Positions 28,881-40,600 of a stretch of 53,267 nt of DNA are shown one piece after another. Origin of the DNA: an uncultured Acidobacteriota bacterium (GTDB lineage: Bacteria > Acidobacteriota > Vicinamibacteria > Vicinamibacterales > UBA2999); contig CADEFD010000014.1 of NCBI GenBank assembly GCA_902826515.1, positions 1 through 53,267 of the forward strand, read 5' to 3'. Positions within the stretch are counted from its first letter, which is position 1. The number at the start of each line of letters is the position of its first letter. The notes beneath the pieces were generated by a model that saw only the letters and a program-made list of their open reading frames with translations, ran no database searches and was not told the origin of the DNA. The translations under genes and the position numbers were made by a program.

Positions 28881-30788
28881 GTGTTCCCGTCCATCAGTGA
28901 CGCCTGGGGAGCCACCCTCGGCGCGGTATCAGGCGATCGCGGCACCAGCTTTCGGGTCTGGGCGCCGTCGAGCGCGGCCGTCGAGCTCGTCCTCGAGCCC
29001 GACGGCGGCCGCCGCCCGCTCGCGCGCCACGCGACGGGGATGTTCTACGGCGCGTACGCGGACGTGGGGCCGGGCGTTCGCTACCGGTACAGCCTCGATG
29101 GCGACGGGCCGTTTCCCGATCCGGCCTCACGCTGGCAGCCGGACGGGGTCCATGGCGCGTCGGTGGTGGTGGACCCACGTCGGTTTGCGTGGTCGGATCA
29201 CGCCTGGACGGGTCTTCCGCTCTCGGAACTCGTCATCTACGAGCTGCACGTCGGGACGTTTTCCCCGGCCGGGACGTTCGCGGGCGCCACGGCCCTCCTC
29301 CCGCACCTGCGGGATCTCGGAGTCTCGGCCGTTGAGCTGATGCCGGTGGCCGACTTCCCCGGCGCTCGCAACTGGGGCTACGACGGTGTCTCCCTCTTCG
29401 CCCCGGCGCACACGTATGGCACGCCCGACGACCTCCGCCGGTTCGTCGATGCCGCTCATGGTCTGGGTCTCGCGGTCCTGATGGACGTGGTCTACAACCA
29501 CACCGGGCCCGACGGGTGTTACCTCGGGCGGTTCAGCCCGTACTACTTCACCGACCGTCATGTGAGCCCGTGGGGCGCCGGCATCGACCTCGACGGCGAA
29601 CACGCGGCGCCGGTGCGACGGTTCTTCATCGAGAACGCACTGCACTGGATTCACGAGTACCACATGGACGGCATCAGGCTCGATGCGACGCACGCCATGC
29701 AGGACGACGGGCCGCGGCATTTTCTCGCCGAACTTGCCGAGTGCGTCCATCAGGCCGCGTCGGGGCGGCGGCTGCACGTCATCGCCGAGGACCACAGGAA
29801 TCTGGCGGCGATGATCGCGCCGCCCGACCAGGGTGGCTGGGGCCTCGACGCGGTGTGGGCCGACGACTTCCATCACCAGATGCGGCGACTGCTGGCCGGA
29901 GACCGCGAGGGCTACTATCGCGACTTCGCCGGCACGACCGCCGACATCGCGACGACAGTGCGTCAGGGTTGGTTCTTCACCGGCCAGTACTCCGAACACC
30001 TGCAGGAGCCGCGTGGGACGGATCCCGCCGGCGTGCCCGCCGAGCGATTCGTCGTGTGCCTCCAGAACCACGACCAGGTCGGCAACCGTGCCCTCGGCGA
30101 TCGCCTGCATCACGGGGTCGACGGCGCCACCTATCGAGCCGCGTCGGCGCTGCTGCTCACCCTGCCGCACACGCCCCTGCTCTTCATGGGCCAGGAATGG
30201 GCCGCGTCCAGCCCCTTCCGCTACTTCACCGACCACGAGCCGGCCCTCGGCCGTCTCGTCACGGAGGGGCGCCGGCGGGAGTTCAAGGACTTCGCGGCGT
30301 TCGCCGATGCGGCCGCCCGTGAACACATTCCGGATCCCCAGGCCCTCGACACGTTCCTCAGCTCGCGTCTCGACTGGACGGAGCGCACCGCCGAGCCCCA
30401 CGCGTCCACCCTGGCCCTGTATCGGGCGGCCCTCACGTTCCGGCGCACGTGCCTGGCCGCTGAGGCGGCGTCATGTGACGTCCGCGCCCCCGACGACGAC
30501 ACCATCGTCCTGAGCAGGACGTGCCGCGACGGGCGACGCGCACTCGTCGTCGCGCGGCTGCGCGGCGGCGGCGAGGCCCACCTCGACATTCCATCGGCGA
30601 CCGGCCACACGCGCGGTTGGGTGGTCGCCTTCACGAGCGCCGACTGGTCAGACCGCGAGGCGCGGCCGGCGGTCGAGGACACGGGCGCCAGCCTGCTCAT
30701 CCACTTCACCGGACCGGCGGCTGTCATCCTCACAGAGGTCGATGCCCCGGGACCGCTGGTCCCCATGAACAGAAGGAGCTTGTCATGA
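28881..30788 (+). CDS. treZ: Malto-oligosyltrehalose trehalohydrolase
   Basis: A 635-residue GH13_10 enzyme that releases trehalose from maltooligosyltrehalose. It has a CBM48-like N-domain (S-F-R-V-W-A-P-S-S-A-A), V-V-Y-N-H-T-G-P-D-G, the nucleophile G-I-R-L-D268-A-T-H, the acid/base I-A-E303-D-H-R-N and Q-N-H-D-Q-V-G-N-R-A. The frame opens at a GTG at 28818, but GTG 28881 is preferred: GAGAGGA lies 7 nt upstream, and the 21 residues between the two GTGs are basic and not family-like. The stop overlaps the UspA gene by 4 nt. Confidence 0.94.
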   Translation: MFPSISDAWGATLGAVSGDRGTSFRVWAPSSAAVELVLEPDGGRRPLARHATGMFYGAYADVGPGVRYRYSLDGDGPFPDPASRWQPDGVHGASVVVDPRRFAWSDHAWTGLPLSELVIYELHVGTFSPAGTFAGATALLPHLRDLGVSAVELMPVADFPGARNWGYDGVSLFAPAHTYGTPDDLRRFVDAAHGLGLAVLMDVVYNHTGPDGCYLGRFSPYYFTDRHVSPWGAGIDLDGEHAAPVRRFFIENALHWIHEYHMDGIRLDATHAMQDDGPRHFLAELAECVHQAASGRRLHVIAEDHRNLAAMIAPPDQGGWGLDAVWADDFHHQMRRLLAGDREGYYRDFAGTTADIATTVRQGWFFTGQYSEHLQEPRGTDPAGVPAERFVVCLQNHDQVGNRALGDRLHHGVDGATYRAASALLLTLPHTPLLFMGQEWAASSPFRYFTDHEPALGRLVTEGRRREFKDFAAFADAAAREHIPDPQALDTFLSSRLDWTERTAEPHASTLALYRAALTFRRTCLAAEAASCDVRAPDDDTIVLSRTCRDGRRALVVARLRGGGEAHLDIPSATGHTRGWVVAFTSADWSDREARPAVEDTGASLLIHFTGPAAVILTEVDAPGPLVPMNRRSLS

Positions 30789-31663
30789 CGCTGAACGGCC
30801 CCGTGCTCGTGGCCCTCGACCTCTCCGACGCCGACGACGCGCTGCGCCAGGCCCACGCGCTCGCTGGCGCGCTCGGCGCTCCCCTCGCCGTCTGTCACGT
30901 GCTGCCCGACCTGTCTCAGGTGCGCGTGCTCTTTCCGCAGGACGCCGGACCATTGCCGACGTCCCAGACGCTCAACGACCGCGCACGGGCGGCCATCACC
31001 GAGCGTGTCACGCGCGTGACCGGTCACACGCCACGCCCGGACGCGATCCTCATCGCGTCGGGCTCGCCGCACGGCGGGATTCGCACGGCCGCGGAACAGG
31101 TCGGCGCGGGCGTCATCGTCCTGGGTCCGGGGCGCACGGCGGCCAGGCTGGCGCACCACCCGGCGTGGGCCGTGCTCGTGGCGCGGCCGTCGGCGGAGGG
31201 TGGCTGCGTCATCGGCGCCACCGACTTCTCCGATCCGGCACTGCCGGCGCTCGCGACGGCCGCACGTGAGGCCCGGCGGCGCAAGGCGCCGCTGCGGTTC
31301 CTCCATGCGGTCGACTTCGACACCAGCGCCATGGCGGTGGCGTGGCCGGCGGCGGCGGCATGGCCGACCGTCGATACGACCGAGGCGCTCGTCACGAGCG
31401 CTCGCGCGCAGCTGACGCAGTCGCTCGCACACTTCGACGTTTCGGGAGAGGTGGTAGTGGTACGCGGGGCGGCGGCGGCCGCCATCGTCGATACGGCGGC
31501 GCACGAGGGCGCGTCGCTGGTGGTCGTGGGTACCCGTGGCCGCTCCGGGCTTCCGCGTCTGCTGCTCGGCAGCGTGGCCGAGTCGGTGATGCGCGATGCG
31601 CCCTGCTCCGTCCTGGCGGTGCCGCTTCACGCCGGACCGCCGTCGGAGGCGGCCGTCGCGTGA
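30785..31663 (+). CDS. Universal stress protein with two UspA domains
   Basis: A 292-residue protein with two tandem UspA folds. The first (about 5-135) starts P-V-L-V-A-L-D-L-S-D-A-D; its nucleotide loop reads V-I-V-L-G-P-G-R-T-A and appears degenerate. The second (about 140-280) starts V-I-G-A-T-D-F-S-D and has the ATP-binding motif V-V-V-G-T-R-G-R-S-G-L-P-R-L-L-L-G-S-V-A-E. AAGGAG lies 6 nt before the ATG. It sits between treZ and treY with 4-nt overlaps on both sides, so it is made with the trehalose enzymes and may regulate or signal energy state. Its target is unknown. Confidence 0.9.
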   Translation: MTLNGPVLVALDLSDADDALRQAHALAGALGAPLAVCHVLPDLSQVRVLFPQDAGPLPTSQTLNDRARAAITERVTRVTGHTPRPDAILIASGSPHGGIRTAAEQVGAGVIVLGPGRTAARLAHHPAWAVLVARPSAEGGCVIGATDFSDPALPALATAAREARRRKAPLRFLHAVDFDTSAMAVAWPAAAAWPTVDTTEALVTSARAQLTQSLAHFDVSGEVVVVRGAAAAAIVDTAAHEGASLVVVGTRGRSGLPRLLLGSVAESVMRDAPCSVLAVPLHAGPPSEAAVA

Positions 31664-34593
31664 CACAGCGCATGCCGCTGCCAGTCGTCACCTATCGCCT
31701 TCAGCTCCACGCGGGGTTCACCTTTGCGGAGGCGGAGGCACTGGTCCCGTACCTCGCCGCACTCGGCGTGACGGATTGCTACACGTCGCCGGTATCGACG
31801 GCCACGCCAGGCAGCACACACGGCTACGACGTGTGCCGCCACACCGAAATCAACCCGGAACTCGGTGGACGGGCCGGCCTCGAGTCGCTGGCCCGCGCAC
31901 TGAAGCGCCACGGGCTCGGACTCGTCGTCGACTTCGTGCCGAATCACATGAGCAACGATCCGCGCACCAACGACTGGTGGCGTGACGTCCTCGAGAACGG
32001 ACCGAGCTCGCCGTTTGCGCGCTTCTTCGACATCGACTGGGATCCGATCAAGCCGGAACTGAAAGACCGGCTGCTGCTTCCGATCCTCGGCGAGCCGTAC
32101 GGAGACGCCCTCGAACGAGGGCGGCTGACGCTGCGATTCGACGGCGGCACCCTGGTGCTGGACTACGGCGAGCTGACCCTGCCCATCAACCCCCGTCGGT
32201 CTCCGCTCGTCCTCGAGCACGACCTCGACACCCTCGAACGCGGCCTCGGCGCCGAGAGTCCGGCATACCGCGAGTTCCTCAGTATCCTGACCGCGCTCCG
32301 CAATCTGCCGCCCTACATCGAGCGCGACCCCATGAAGATCGCCGAGCGGCATCGGGAGCGGCAGATCGCGCGAGACCGTTTCCTGCGGCTGGCCGAGATG
32401 TCGAGCGAGGTGCGCGCTCATGTCGACCGGGCGGTGGCCGCGTTCAACGGCACGCCTGGGCAGCCCGACACCTTCCATCGTCTGCACGAACTGCTCGAGC
32501 TTCAGGCCTATCGGCTCGCCTCATGGCGCACCGCCGCCGACGAGATCAACTACCGCCGCTTCTTCGACATCAATCAGCTGGCTGGTCTGCGTGTCGAGGA
32601 CCCGCACGTCTTCGACGACATCCACCGGATGGTGCTCGACCTGGTCGACGAGGGTCTCGTCACGGGCATCCGCCTGGATCACATCGACGGCCTCTTCGAT
32701 CCACGGGCGTATCTGGCACAGATCGCAGCGGCCGCCGGATCCGTCTACCTGGTGGTCGAAAAGATTCTCTCGCGCGGCGAGGCGCTGCCCGCTGACTGGC
32801 CGGTCGCGGGGACGACGGGCTACACGTTCATGAACGACGTCAACGGGCTGTTCGTCGACAGCAGTCACGCCAGAACCCTGGCCCGCATCTACTCGACGTT
32901 CACGGGACGGACGGCGCCGTTCGCGGACGTGGCGTACGACAGCAAGCGGCTCATCGTCTCGACGGCGCTCGCCAGCGAATTCCAGGTGCTGGCACAGGCC
33001 GTGAACCGCCTGTCGGAGCGCGATTGGCGCTGGCGCGACTTCACCCTGGCCAGCATCCGCCGCGCCCTGCGCGAGATCGTGGCCTGCTTTCCCGTGTACC
33101 GCACCTACGTCACCCCCGCCGCCAGAACCGCGGTCGACGAGGCGATCGTGGACCGGGCGATTGCCGATGCGCGGCGTCGCAACCCGGCGCTGGAGTCGTC
33201 GATCTTCGACTTTCTGCGCGAGATCCTGCTGCCCCACGCCGCTGCCGGCACGTCCGCGCCAGACGGCGGCGTCGACCATGTGCGCTTCGATGTGGCGATG
33301 CGCTTCCAGCAGTACACGGCACCGGTGCAGGCCAAGGGCATCGAAGACACGGCGTTCTATCGTTACCACCTGCTGGCATCGCTCAACGAAGTGGGTGGCG
33401 ATCCGGGACGGGTGGGCCGGTCCGTGGCGGACTTCCACGCGGCAAACGACGCACGGCGCCGGCAGTGGCCGCGCGACATGCTGGCCACGACCACACACGA
33501 CACCAAGCGCAGCGAAGACGCCCGCGCGCGCATCAACGTGCTCTCGGAGGTTCCCGACGCGTGGCGGTTGGCGGTCTCGCACTGGAAGCGTCTGAACGCG
33601 CCCAATCGAACGCCGCTCGACGGCGACATGGCGCCGGATCGCAATGACGAATATCTGTTCTATCAGACGCTCGTCGGCGTGTGGCCTGCGGGCGTCCGGC
33701 TGACGGCGTCGTCGGCCGGGGCCTCGCCGGAGTTCGTGGAGCGCCTGGGCGCCTTCATGCGCAAGGCGCTGCGCGAAGCCAAGGTCCACACCAGCTGGAT
33801 CACGCCGAACGACGCGTACGAACGGGCGGTGCAGACGTTCGTCGAGCGCACGCTGACCGGGCGGACGGCGCCCGCGTTCCTGGAGTCGTTCGCGGCGTTC
33901 CTCGCGGACATCGAGCCGGCCGCCGTGACGAATTCACTCGCACAGCTGGTCCTGAAAATTGCGTCGCCCGGCGTGGCGGACTTCTACCAGGGCACCGAAC
34001 TCTGGGACTCGAGCCTGGTAGACCCGGACAATCGCCGTCCGGTGGACTGGGCCCGACGACAGCAGGCCCTGAGCGCGCTGGAGCCATGGCTGGCGCTGGC
34101 CTCGGTCGATTCGCCCGATCCCGGCCAGCTGCCGGAGCTGGCCCGCGAGGTGCGCGCACTGCTGGACTCGTGGCCGGACGGACGGATCAAGTGTTTCGTG
34201 ACGGCGTGCGGGATGCGACTGCGCCGGGCGCGCCCGGGCCTCCTCATCGAAGGCGACTACGAGGCGCTGACCGCGGCCGGGCCTGCCGCCGACCACGTCG
34301 TAGCGTGCGGACGGCGACGCGGCACGGAGTGCCTCGTCGCGATCGTTCCACGGCTGCCGAGAACACTCTCGAGCGCCGATCGCCCATGGCCGCTCGGCGC
34401 GTCGGCCTGGCAGGACACCCGCGTGCTCCTGCCCCCCGCGTTCAGGGGCAGGGTCTTTCGAGACCTGCTGAGCGGCCGGCGATTTCAGCCGGCGGCGGCC
34501 GACGACTCGGCGGCGTCCGCTCAGTGGCTGGTCCGCGACATCCTTGCCTCGTGTCCGGTGGCGCTGCTGTGGAGCGACCCGGCACCGTCGTAG
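31660..34593 (+). CDS. treY: Maltooligosyltrehalose synthase
   Basis: A 977-residue GH13_26 enzyme that converts the reducing end of a maltodextrin to a trehalose unit. Motifs in order: T-Y-R-L-Q-L-H-A-G-F-T-F near the start, S-T-H-G-Y-D-V, V-V-D-F-V-P-N-H-M-S, the nucleophile G-I-R-L-D340-H-I-D-G-L, V-V-E367-K-I-L and T-T-H-D614-T-K-R-S-E-D-A-R. It is at the long end for the family. GTG 31660 overlaps the UspA stop as GTGA; ATG 31672 is an alternative only four codons later. It is the last gene of the cycle, and the next gene begins 78 nt on. Confidence 0.95.
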   Translation: MTQRMPLPVVTYRLQLHAGFTFAEAEALVPYLAALGVTDCYTSPVSTATPGSTHGYDVCRHTEINPELGGRAGLESLARALKRHGLGLVVDFVPNHMSNDPRTNDWWRDVLENGPSSPFARFFDIDWDPIKPELKDRLLLPILGEPYGDALERGRLTLRFDGGTLVLDYGELTLPINPRRSPLVLEHDLDTLERGLGAESPAYREFLSILTALRNLPPYIERDPMKIAERHRERQIARDRFLRLAEMSSEVRAHVDRAVAAFNGTPGQPDTFHRLHELLELQAYRLASWRTAADEINYRRFFDINQLAGLRVEDPHVFDDIHRMVLDLVDEGLVTGIRLDHIDGLFDPRAYLAQIAAAAGSVYLVVEKILSRGEALPADWPVAGTTGYTFMNDVNGLFVDSSHARTLARIYSTFTGRTAPFADVAYDSKRLIVSTALASEFQVLAQAVNRLSERDWRWRDFTLASIRRALREIVACFPVYRTYVTPAARTAVDEAIVDRAIADARRRNPALESSIFDFLREILLPHAAAGTSAPDGGVDHVRFDVAMRFQQYTAPVQAKGIEDTAFYRYHLLASLNEVGGDPGRVGRSVADFHAANDARRRQWPRDMLATTTHDTKRSEDARARINVLSEVPDAWRLAVSHWKRLNAPNRTPLDGDMAPDRNDEYLFYQTLVGVWPAGVRLTASSAGASPEFVERLGAFMRKALREAKVHTSWITPNDAYERAVQTFVERTLTGRTAPAFLESFAAFLADIEPAAVTNSLAQLVLKIASPGVADFYQGTELWDSSLVDPDNRRPVDWARRQQALSALEPWLALASVDSPDPGQLPELAREVRALLDSWPDGRIKCFVTACGMRLRRARPGLLIEGDYEALTAAGPAADHVVACGRRRGTECLVAIVPRLPRTLSSADRPWPLGASAWQDTRVLLPPAFRGRVFRDLLSGRRFQPAAADDSAASAQWLVRDILASCPVALLWSDPAPS

Positions 34594-34671
34594 CCCGGCC
34601 GCGCACCGCCACGGCGCTCATGCGACCGCAGGTTCCGGACGCGCCCTCGTCGGCACGCGTCCTGCAACTAC

Positions 34672-37600
34672 GTGAACGTGGCGAGCGTACGTGCGAACAG
34701 GCGGCGTGGGTGGAGCCGCGCAGGACGATGGGTGCTCGCGGGCGCGGCCGCCATGGCGGCCGTGGCAGCCGCCGGGTACGTGGCGCTGCACACAGGGGCG
34801 GGCCGGCGTTACGCGGTGTCGCTGGTCTTCGAACGTCTGCGTGAGCAGCAGATCGACGTCACAGCCGAGCGGGTGGGCTACAACCTCGCCGCTCTGAGCT
34901 TCGCGATCGACCACGCCCGAGTCACGTCGCTGCGCGTGCCCGGGTTGGCGCCGTTCGCCACAGTGACGCACGGGCGCATCAATCTGGGTATGTGGGCGCT
35001 CATCCGTGGCCGGTTCGAGGTCGACGCCGCCAGCCTGTCCGGCGTCTCGATTCACTATGTCGTCGCCGCTGACGGCACGACCAACCTTCCCACCCCTCCG
35101 GAGGAGCCCGACCTCGACCAACCGTCGGAGATGATCGACTACCTCCTCAGGAACGCGGCCGTCGTCGACGGACACGTGCGCTATGAGGATCACCAGCGCG
35201 AGCTCGACGTCACGCTGGCGGTTGCCAGCCTGGAGATCGACGGCCAGATTGCCACGAGGCGCCACGACGTCCGAGTCACGGCCGGGCCGGGTACCGCCAC
35301 CGCCGACGGGCGTCGGCTCGAGCTGACGACGCTCGACGCCGCGGCCGACGTCGGACGCGACTCCCTGGTCCTCGAGCGGCTGACCGTCGCTGCGGCCGGC
35401 TCCCGCCTCGACATCTCGGGACGCCTCGACGGGTTCGACGCGCCGGCGATCGATGCGAAGGTCCACGGCGAACTCGACGCCGCGCATCTGGGCGTGGCCG
35501 GCGGGCTCGCCGAGCCGCTCCAGGGTCACCTGACCGTCGCCGCTGCCGCCGTGGGGCCGCTCGACGCGCTCACCATCACCGCGTCCGGCTCCGGGGAGGG
35601 CCTGTCCGCGCGTGGCTTGGCGCCAGCCGGCATCAGATTCGAGGGCCGTTACGCGCACGCTTCCAGGCTGGCCACGATCGACGGCATGGACGTGACGGCG
35701 CCGTGGGGTCGAGTCGTCACGAGCGGTCGGGTCGCGTTGGGCGCAGGCGAGAGCCGCATCGCCGCGCGCGTCGATGGTCTCGACACCGAAGCCGTGATGA
35801 CCGCGCTGGCCGTGCCGACGCGTCTTGCCGCTCGCGTGAGCGCGGAGCTCGACGCCACCATGCCTGGTCTGGCGTACGACGCAGCCTCAGGGCAGGCGGC
35901 GGTCACCGCCGTCGCGACAACCCGCACACCCCGGGCCGACGTCCTGCCGGTGAGCGGCGCCATCCGGGCCACTGCCGCGAACGGCACGATCGATCTGCGG
36001 CTGGATCGCATCGAGGCGCTCGCGACCCGGCTCTCCGGCGCCGTGTCGCTCCGTGATCGCCAGGCCCTCGGCGGCGCCGTTCGCGTCGGCACGAGCGACG
36101 CCGGCGCGGTGCTGGCGGCGGCCGAGGCCTTCCTGGGAAGACCAGGCGGCACGTGGTCTGCCGCGAACGTCGCCGGCCCTGTGGAGATCGGCGCGCGGTT
36201 CAGCGGCACGCTCGATCGCCCTGACGTGCGGGCGGTGCTCGATGCCCCGGCCCTGTCCGTGGGCGCCTTGCACGACCTGCGCCTGACCGGAACGACCACT
36301 GTCCGCCGCGACGCGGTGACCGTGCCGGAACTGCGGGCGGAGTGGGGCGACGCGGTGGTGGCCGCCTCGGGCCGCGCCGCCCTTGACGGCGCGCGGTCGG
36401 TGCAGGGACGCGTGACGGCCGAGGCGCTCACCATCGACGCGCTCCGGGCGGCGCTCGACCTGACACACGTGCCCGTGTCCGGGACGCTCACGGCGTCGGC
36501 CAGCGTCGGTGGCACCCTCGATGCCGCAGACGTTCGCGGCACGCTGCGCGGCGATTCACTGGTCGCGTATGCCGAACCGCTGGGCACGTTGTCGGTGGAT
36601 GCCCGCCTCGCCGATGAGGTCGTGCGCGTGAGCGCCCTGGTGCTCGAGAAGCCTCAGCAGGGCGACCAGGGCCACGTCACCGCGAGCGGCACCTATGCGC
36701 TCGACGATACCGCCTACACCGTCACGCTCTCGTCCCGGAATCTTCGTCTCGAGCAGCTCGTGCTGCCCGACGGCACGACAGTGCGCGGCGCGGTGCGTGT
36801 CGAAGGCGACGGTCAGGGCACGTTGGCCCGGCCGGCCGGCACCACCACCATCGCGGCCCGGGATCTGGTCGTGGCCGGGCGCGAGGCCGGCGACATCACC
36901 GCCACCATCGCGCTGGCGGATCGCTCGGCCACGTTCGACGCGGCTGCGGAACGGTTTGCCACGAGCGCGCGCGGCCTGGTGGGCATCGACGCGCCGTATC
37001 CGGGGCACGCCGACGTGGAGATCGCCGGGCTGGATCTCGGCGCGTTGCCGATGCAGACCGACACGCCGCTCTCAGGCCGTCTGCGCGCGCGCCTCCACGC
37101 CGAGGGGTCCGCGGCGCGTGCGGCCGACGGCGTGGTGTCGGCCGTCATCGAGGAACTCGATGCGCGCTGGAATAACCAGCCCGTCACGCTGCGCGGTCCG
37201 GCGACCCTGGCGCTGGAGGACCGGACGGTGACCGTCGAGCCGCTGCAGATCGACGCACTCGACAGCACCGTGATGCTCGGCGGGCACGTGCCGCTCGATG
37301 CCGGCGCAGCCGCCGGCGCCCTCGACGTCGATGCACGGCTGCACCTGGCGACCCTCGCGAAGTATGCGCCGCGCGGCACGGAAATCGATGCCGGCGGCAC
37401 GGTCACAGTGCGGGGCCGCGTGCGGGGCACCGCGGCGGCGATTGACCCGGACCTCACCCTGGCGCTCGACGACGGCCGGCTGATGATGCCCGACCTGGGC
37501 GTGCCCCTCTCCAACGTGCAGCTGCAGGCGCGCGTCGCCGGCGGCGCGGCGGTTGTCGAACGGCTCTCCGCCGAATGGGGCGCCGCACGATTCGAGGGAT

Positions 37601-40600
37601 CGGCGCGAGCGCCGCTGGCCTTCCTCGGCCCCCTGCCGGTGGCGGTGCCGCCGGCTGCCGGAGGGGCGACGGTGGACGCCCGGCTCAGCGGCTTCAATCC
37701 GGCGGCGCTCCCGGGTGCGCCGGCGGGCGTCAGCGGACGCGTTGATCTTCAGCTCACCGGCAGCGCCGCGTCCGCCGATCCCGCCGCCGCGGAGGGCCGG
37801 CTGACGTTCGATGCGCTGGAGGTGGACGTCCGCGGTGTGACGCTCGCTCAGACGACGCCGTCGAGGATCGTCGCCCGCGACGGCGCGGCGGTTGTCGAGG
37901 CCTTCTCGCTGGCAGGTTCCGGCGGCACGCTCGACGTCAGCGGCACGGTCGCGCTGAGCGCACCCGGCGAGATCGACGTGGCCACGACCGGCACCCTCGA
38001 CCTTGCCGTGCTCTCGCTCGTCACCGACGCGGCACGGGCCAGCGGACCGGTGCGCTTCAACGTCGCCGCCACCGGGCCGCGGCAGCAGCCGCAGGTTCGG
38101 GGAGAAGCCGTGCTCACGGATGGCTCGGTGGTCGTCGACGACCCGGCCGCAATCGCGATCGAGAATCTCGGGGCACGGCTCGACGTGGCCGGCGCGCGTC
38201 TCACGCTGCGCGACGTCGGCGGTCTGGTCAACGGCGGCGCCCTGTCCGGCTCGGGCACCATCGACATCGGCGCCGGCGTGATCGAGGACGCCGACCTGCA
38301 GCTGGCCGTCGACGATCTGGCCTTCTCGGCGCCCCTCGACCTGCGCAGCCTGTCGGACGTGGGCCTGCGCCTGTCGCGGCGCGATGACACGCTGGTCGTT
38401 GCCGGCGACGTCCGCATCACGGAAGCGGGACTCACCGGCGACATCAACTTCGACACCGGCGTGCTGGGAGTGATCGGGCGGCCGCGTGGTCTCGATCTGA
38501 CGGCCGAGCGCAGTGCGCTGCTCGAACGCATCCGGTTCGACGTCCACGTCGGCACCGAGACGCCGATCCTGCTCGACAACAACCTGGCCACGGCCGAACT
38601 CACCACCGACGTGCGGGTGCTCGGCACGCCCTACGACCTGGGGATGTCGGGTCGCATGGAGTTGCTCGAAGGATCCACCGTCACGCTCAACGAGCGCCGC
38701 TACGAGGTGGAGCGCGGCCTGGTCACATTCACCGACGACCGCCGCATCACGCCGTCGTTCGACCTCCGGTTGACGACCGACGCGCGCAACTACGACATCA
38801 CGCTGGCGGTCTCCGGTGAGGTCGGCGCCACCGAGACCGCGCTGACCGCCAATCCTTCGCTGCCCGAGCCCGACATCATGGCGCTGCTCGTGACGGGCCG
38901 CACGCTCGACGACATGCGCGGCGAAGAGTACGACGTGGCGCGAGCGCAGGTGTTGTCCTACCTCACGGGCCGGGTCGGCTCGTCGCTCGGGCGCGGACTC
39001 GAGCGTGCCACCGGCTTGAGCGAGGTCCGCGTCGAGCCCACCCTGATCGCCAACGAGGCCGATCCCGGAGCCCGCCTCACCGTGGGCCAGGACGTGACCG
39101 ACGGGCTGCGCCTCATCTACTCGACGGACCTCGCCGACAGCAGCAACCAGATCTGGGTCGCCGAGTACGACGTGACACGGCGGTTCGAGACGCGGGCGGT
39201 GCGCCAGCGCGACAACACCTACCGTGCCGAAGTACGGCACGACGTGCGCTTCGGCGGCGCGCCCGAGCCTCGGCGCATGCCGCGCCTGCGGCCGGTCGTC
39301 ACCGCCGTCACGCTCCGTGTCGACGAAGGCGGAGACGAGTCACGCCTGCGCCGGCTGTTCACGCTGGAGCCGGGCGACGCCTACGACTTCTTCGACGCGC
39401 GCGCGGGCATCGAGCGGGTCGAGGAGGCACTGCGCGATCGCGGGTATCTGCAGTCGAGGGCGCGCATCAGCCGCACGCCGGCCGCGGCGGCTGACGGGAC
39501 CGAAGGCGTCGCGGTGGCCGTCGCCGTGACGCGCGGCCCCGTGGTGCGGCTGTTGTTCGACGGCGTGGTGCCGCCGTCCGACCTCCAGCGGGACATCGCC
39601 CGGCGCTGGCAGCGCGGCGTCGTCGACCGTCAGCGCACGGACGACGCCGCCGACACCATCCGGGCGTGGCTGATGCGCGACAACTACCTGGAGCCACGCG
39701 TCGACGTGCACATCGAAGACACCCCCGAAGGCGCCCGCCACGTGCGCATTGGCATCGAACCCGGGCCGAAGTTTGCCCGGGTCACCCTGGCCTTCGAGGG
39801 AGCGGTGGGCATCGACCCGGACGTGCTGGTCGACATCGTGCACGATCAGGACCTGGAAGAAGACCTGTTCACCGACCCCGTGGTGGTGACCGAACTGCTG
39901 CGCCGCTACTACCGGGAGGAAGGGTATCTGGCCGCGTCCCTTGCTGAGCCGATCCGGCAGGTCACCGGTGACGCCGCGCGGATCGTCATCCGCATCGACG
40001 AAGGCCCGCGGTTCGTCGTGAGCCGGCTGACGCCGTCGGGCAATGCCGCGGTGCCGGCCGCGACCTTGCTCGAGGAGGCGCCGCTGCGCGTCGGTGATCC
40101 GTTCCTGCCGGCCGTCGCCGAGCGCTCGATCGAACGCATTCGTCAGTTCTACTGGCGTCGCGGCTACAGCGATGTCCAGTTGCGTTACGAGGTCGACACC
40201 AACCGCGACACCGGCGACGCGGCCATCTCGCTCCTGGTGAACGAGGGAGCGCGCGCGGTCGTCAACACCGTGACGGTGGCCGGCACCGACCGCACGACCA
40301 CGGATCTGGTGCGCGGACAGCTCGACCTCGAGGCCGGAGATGTGCTGGACGTCGCGGCGCTGGGGCGGGCGCGCCGCAGTCTCTACGCCACCGGGGCCTA
40401 TTCCCTCGTCGAGATGACACGAGAGCCGGCGGCGACGCCAGTGTCACCGGCCGACACAGGCGTTGACCTGCACGTCACCGTGCGGGAAGTGCAGCCCTTC
40501 CAGGTGGGGTACGGCGCGTCCTACGACACCGAACGCGGCATCGGCGGCGTCGTGGACGTGACCAACACCAACTCCCTCGGCCTGGCCCGCCAGGTCGGCC

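Noticed and set aside
30521..30784. Upstream extension of the UspA frame into treZ
   Set aside because: It is an arginine-rich shadow of treZ; ATG 30785 has AAGGAG 6 nt upstream and the standard UspA start.
37072..39240. 722-codon open frame antisense to the TamB region
   Set aside because: It has shadow composition and no motif, while the plus-strand frame is continuous and domain-rich.
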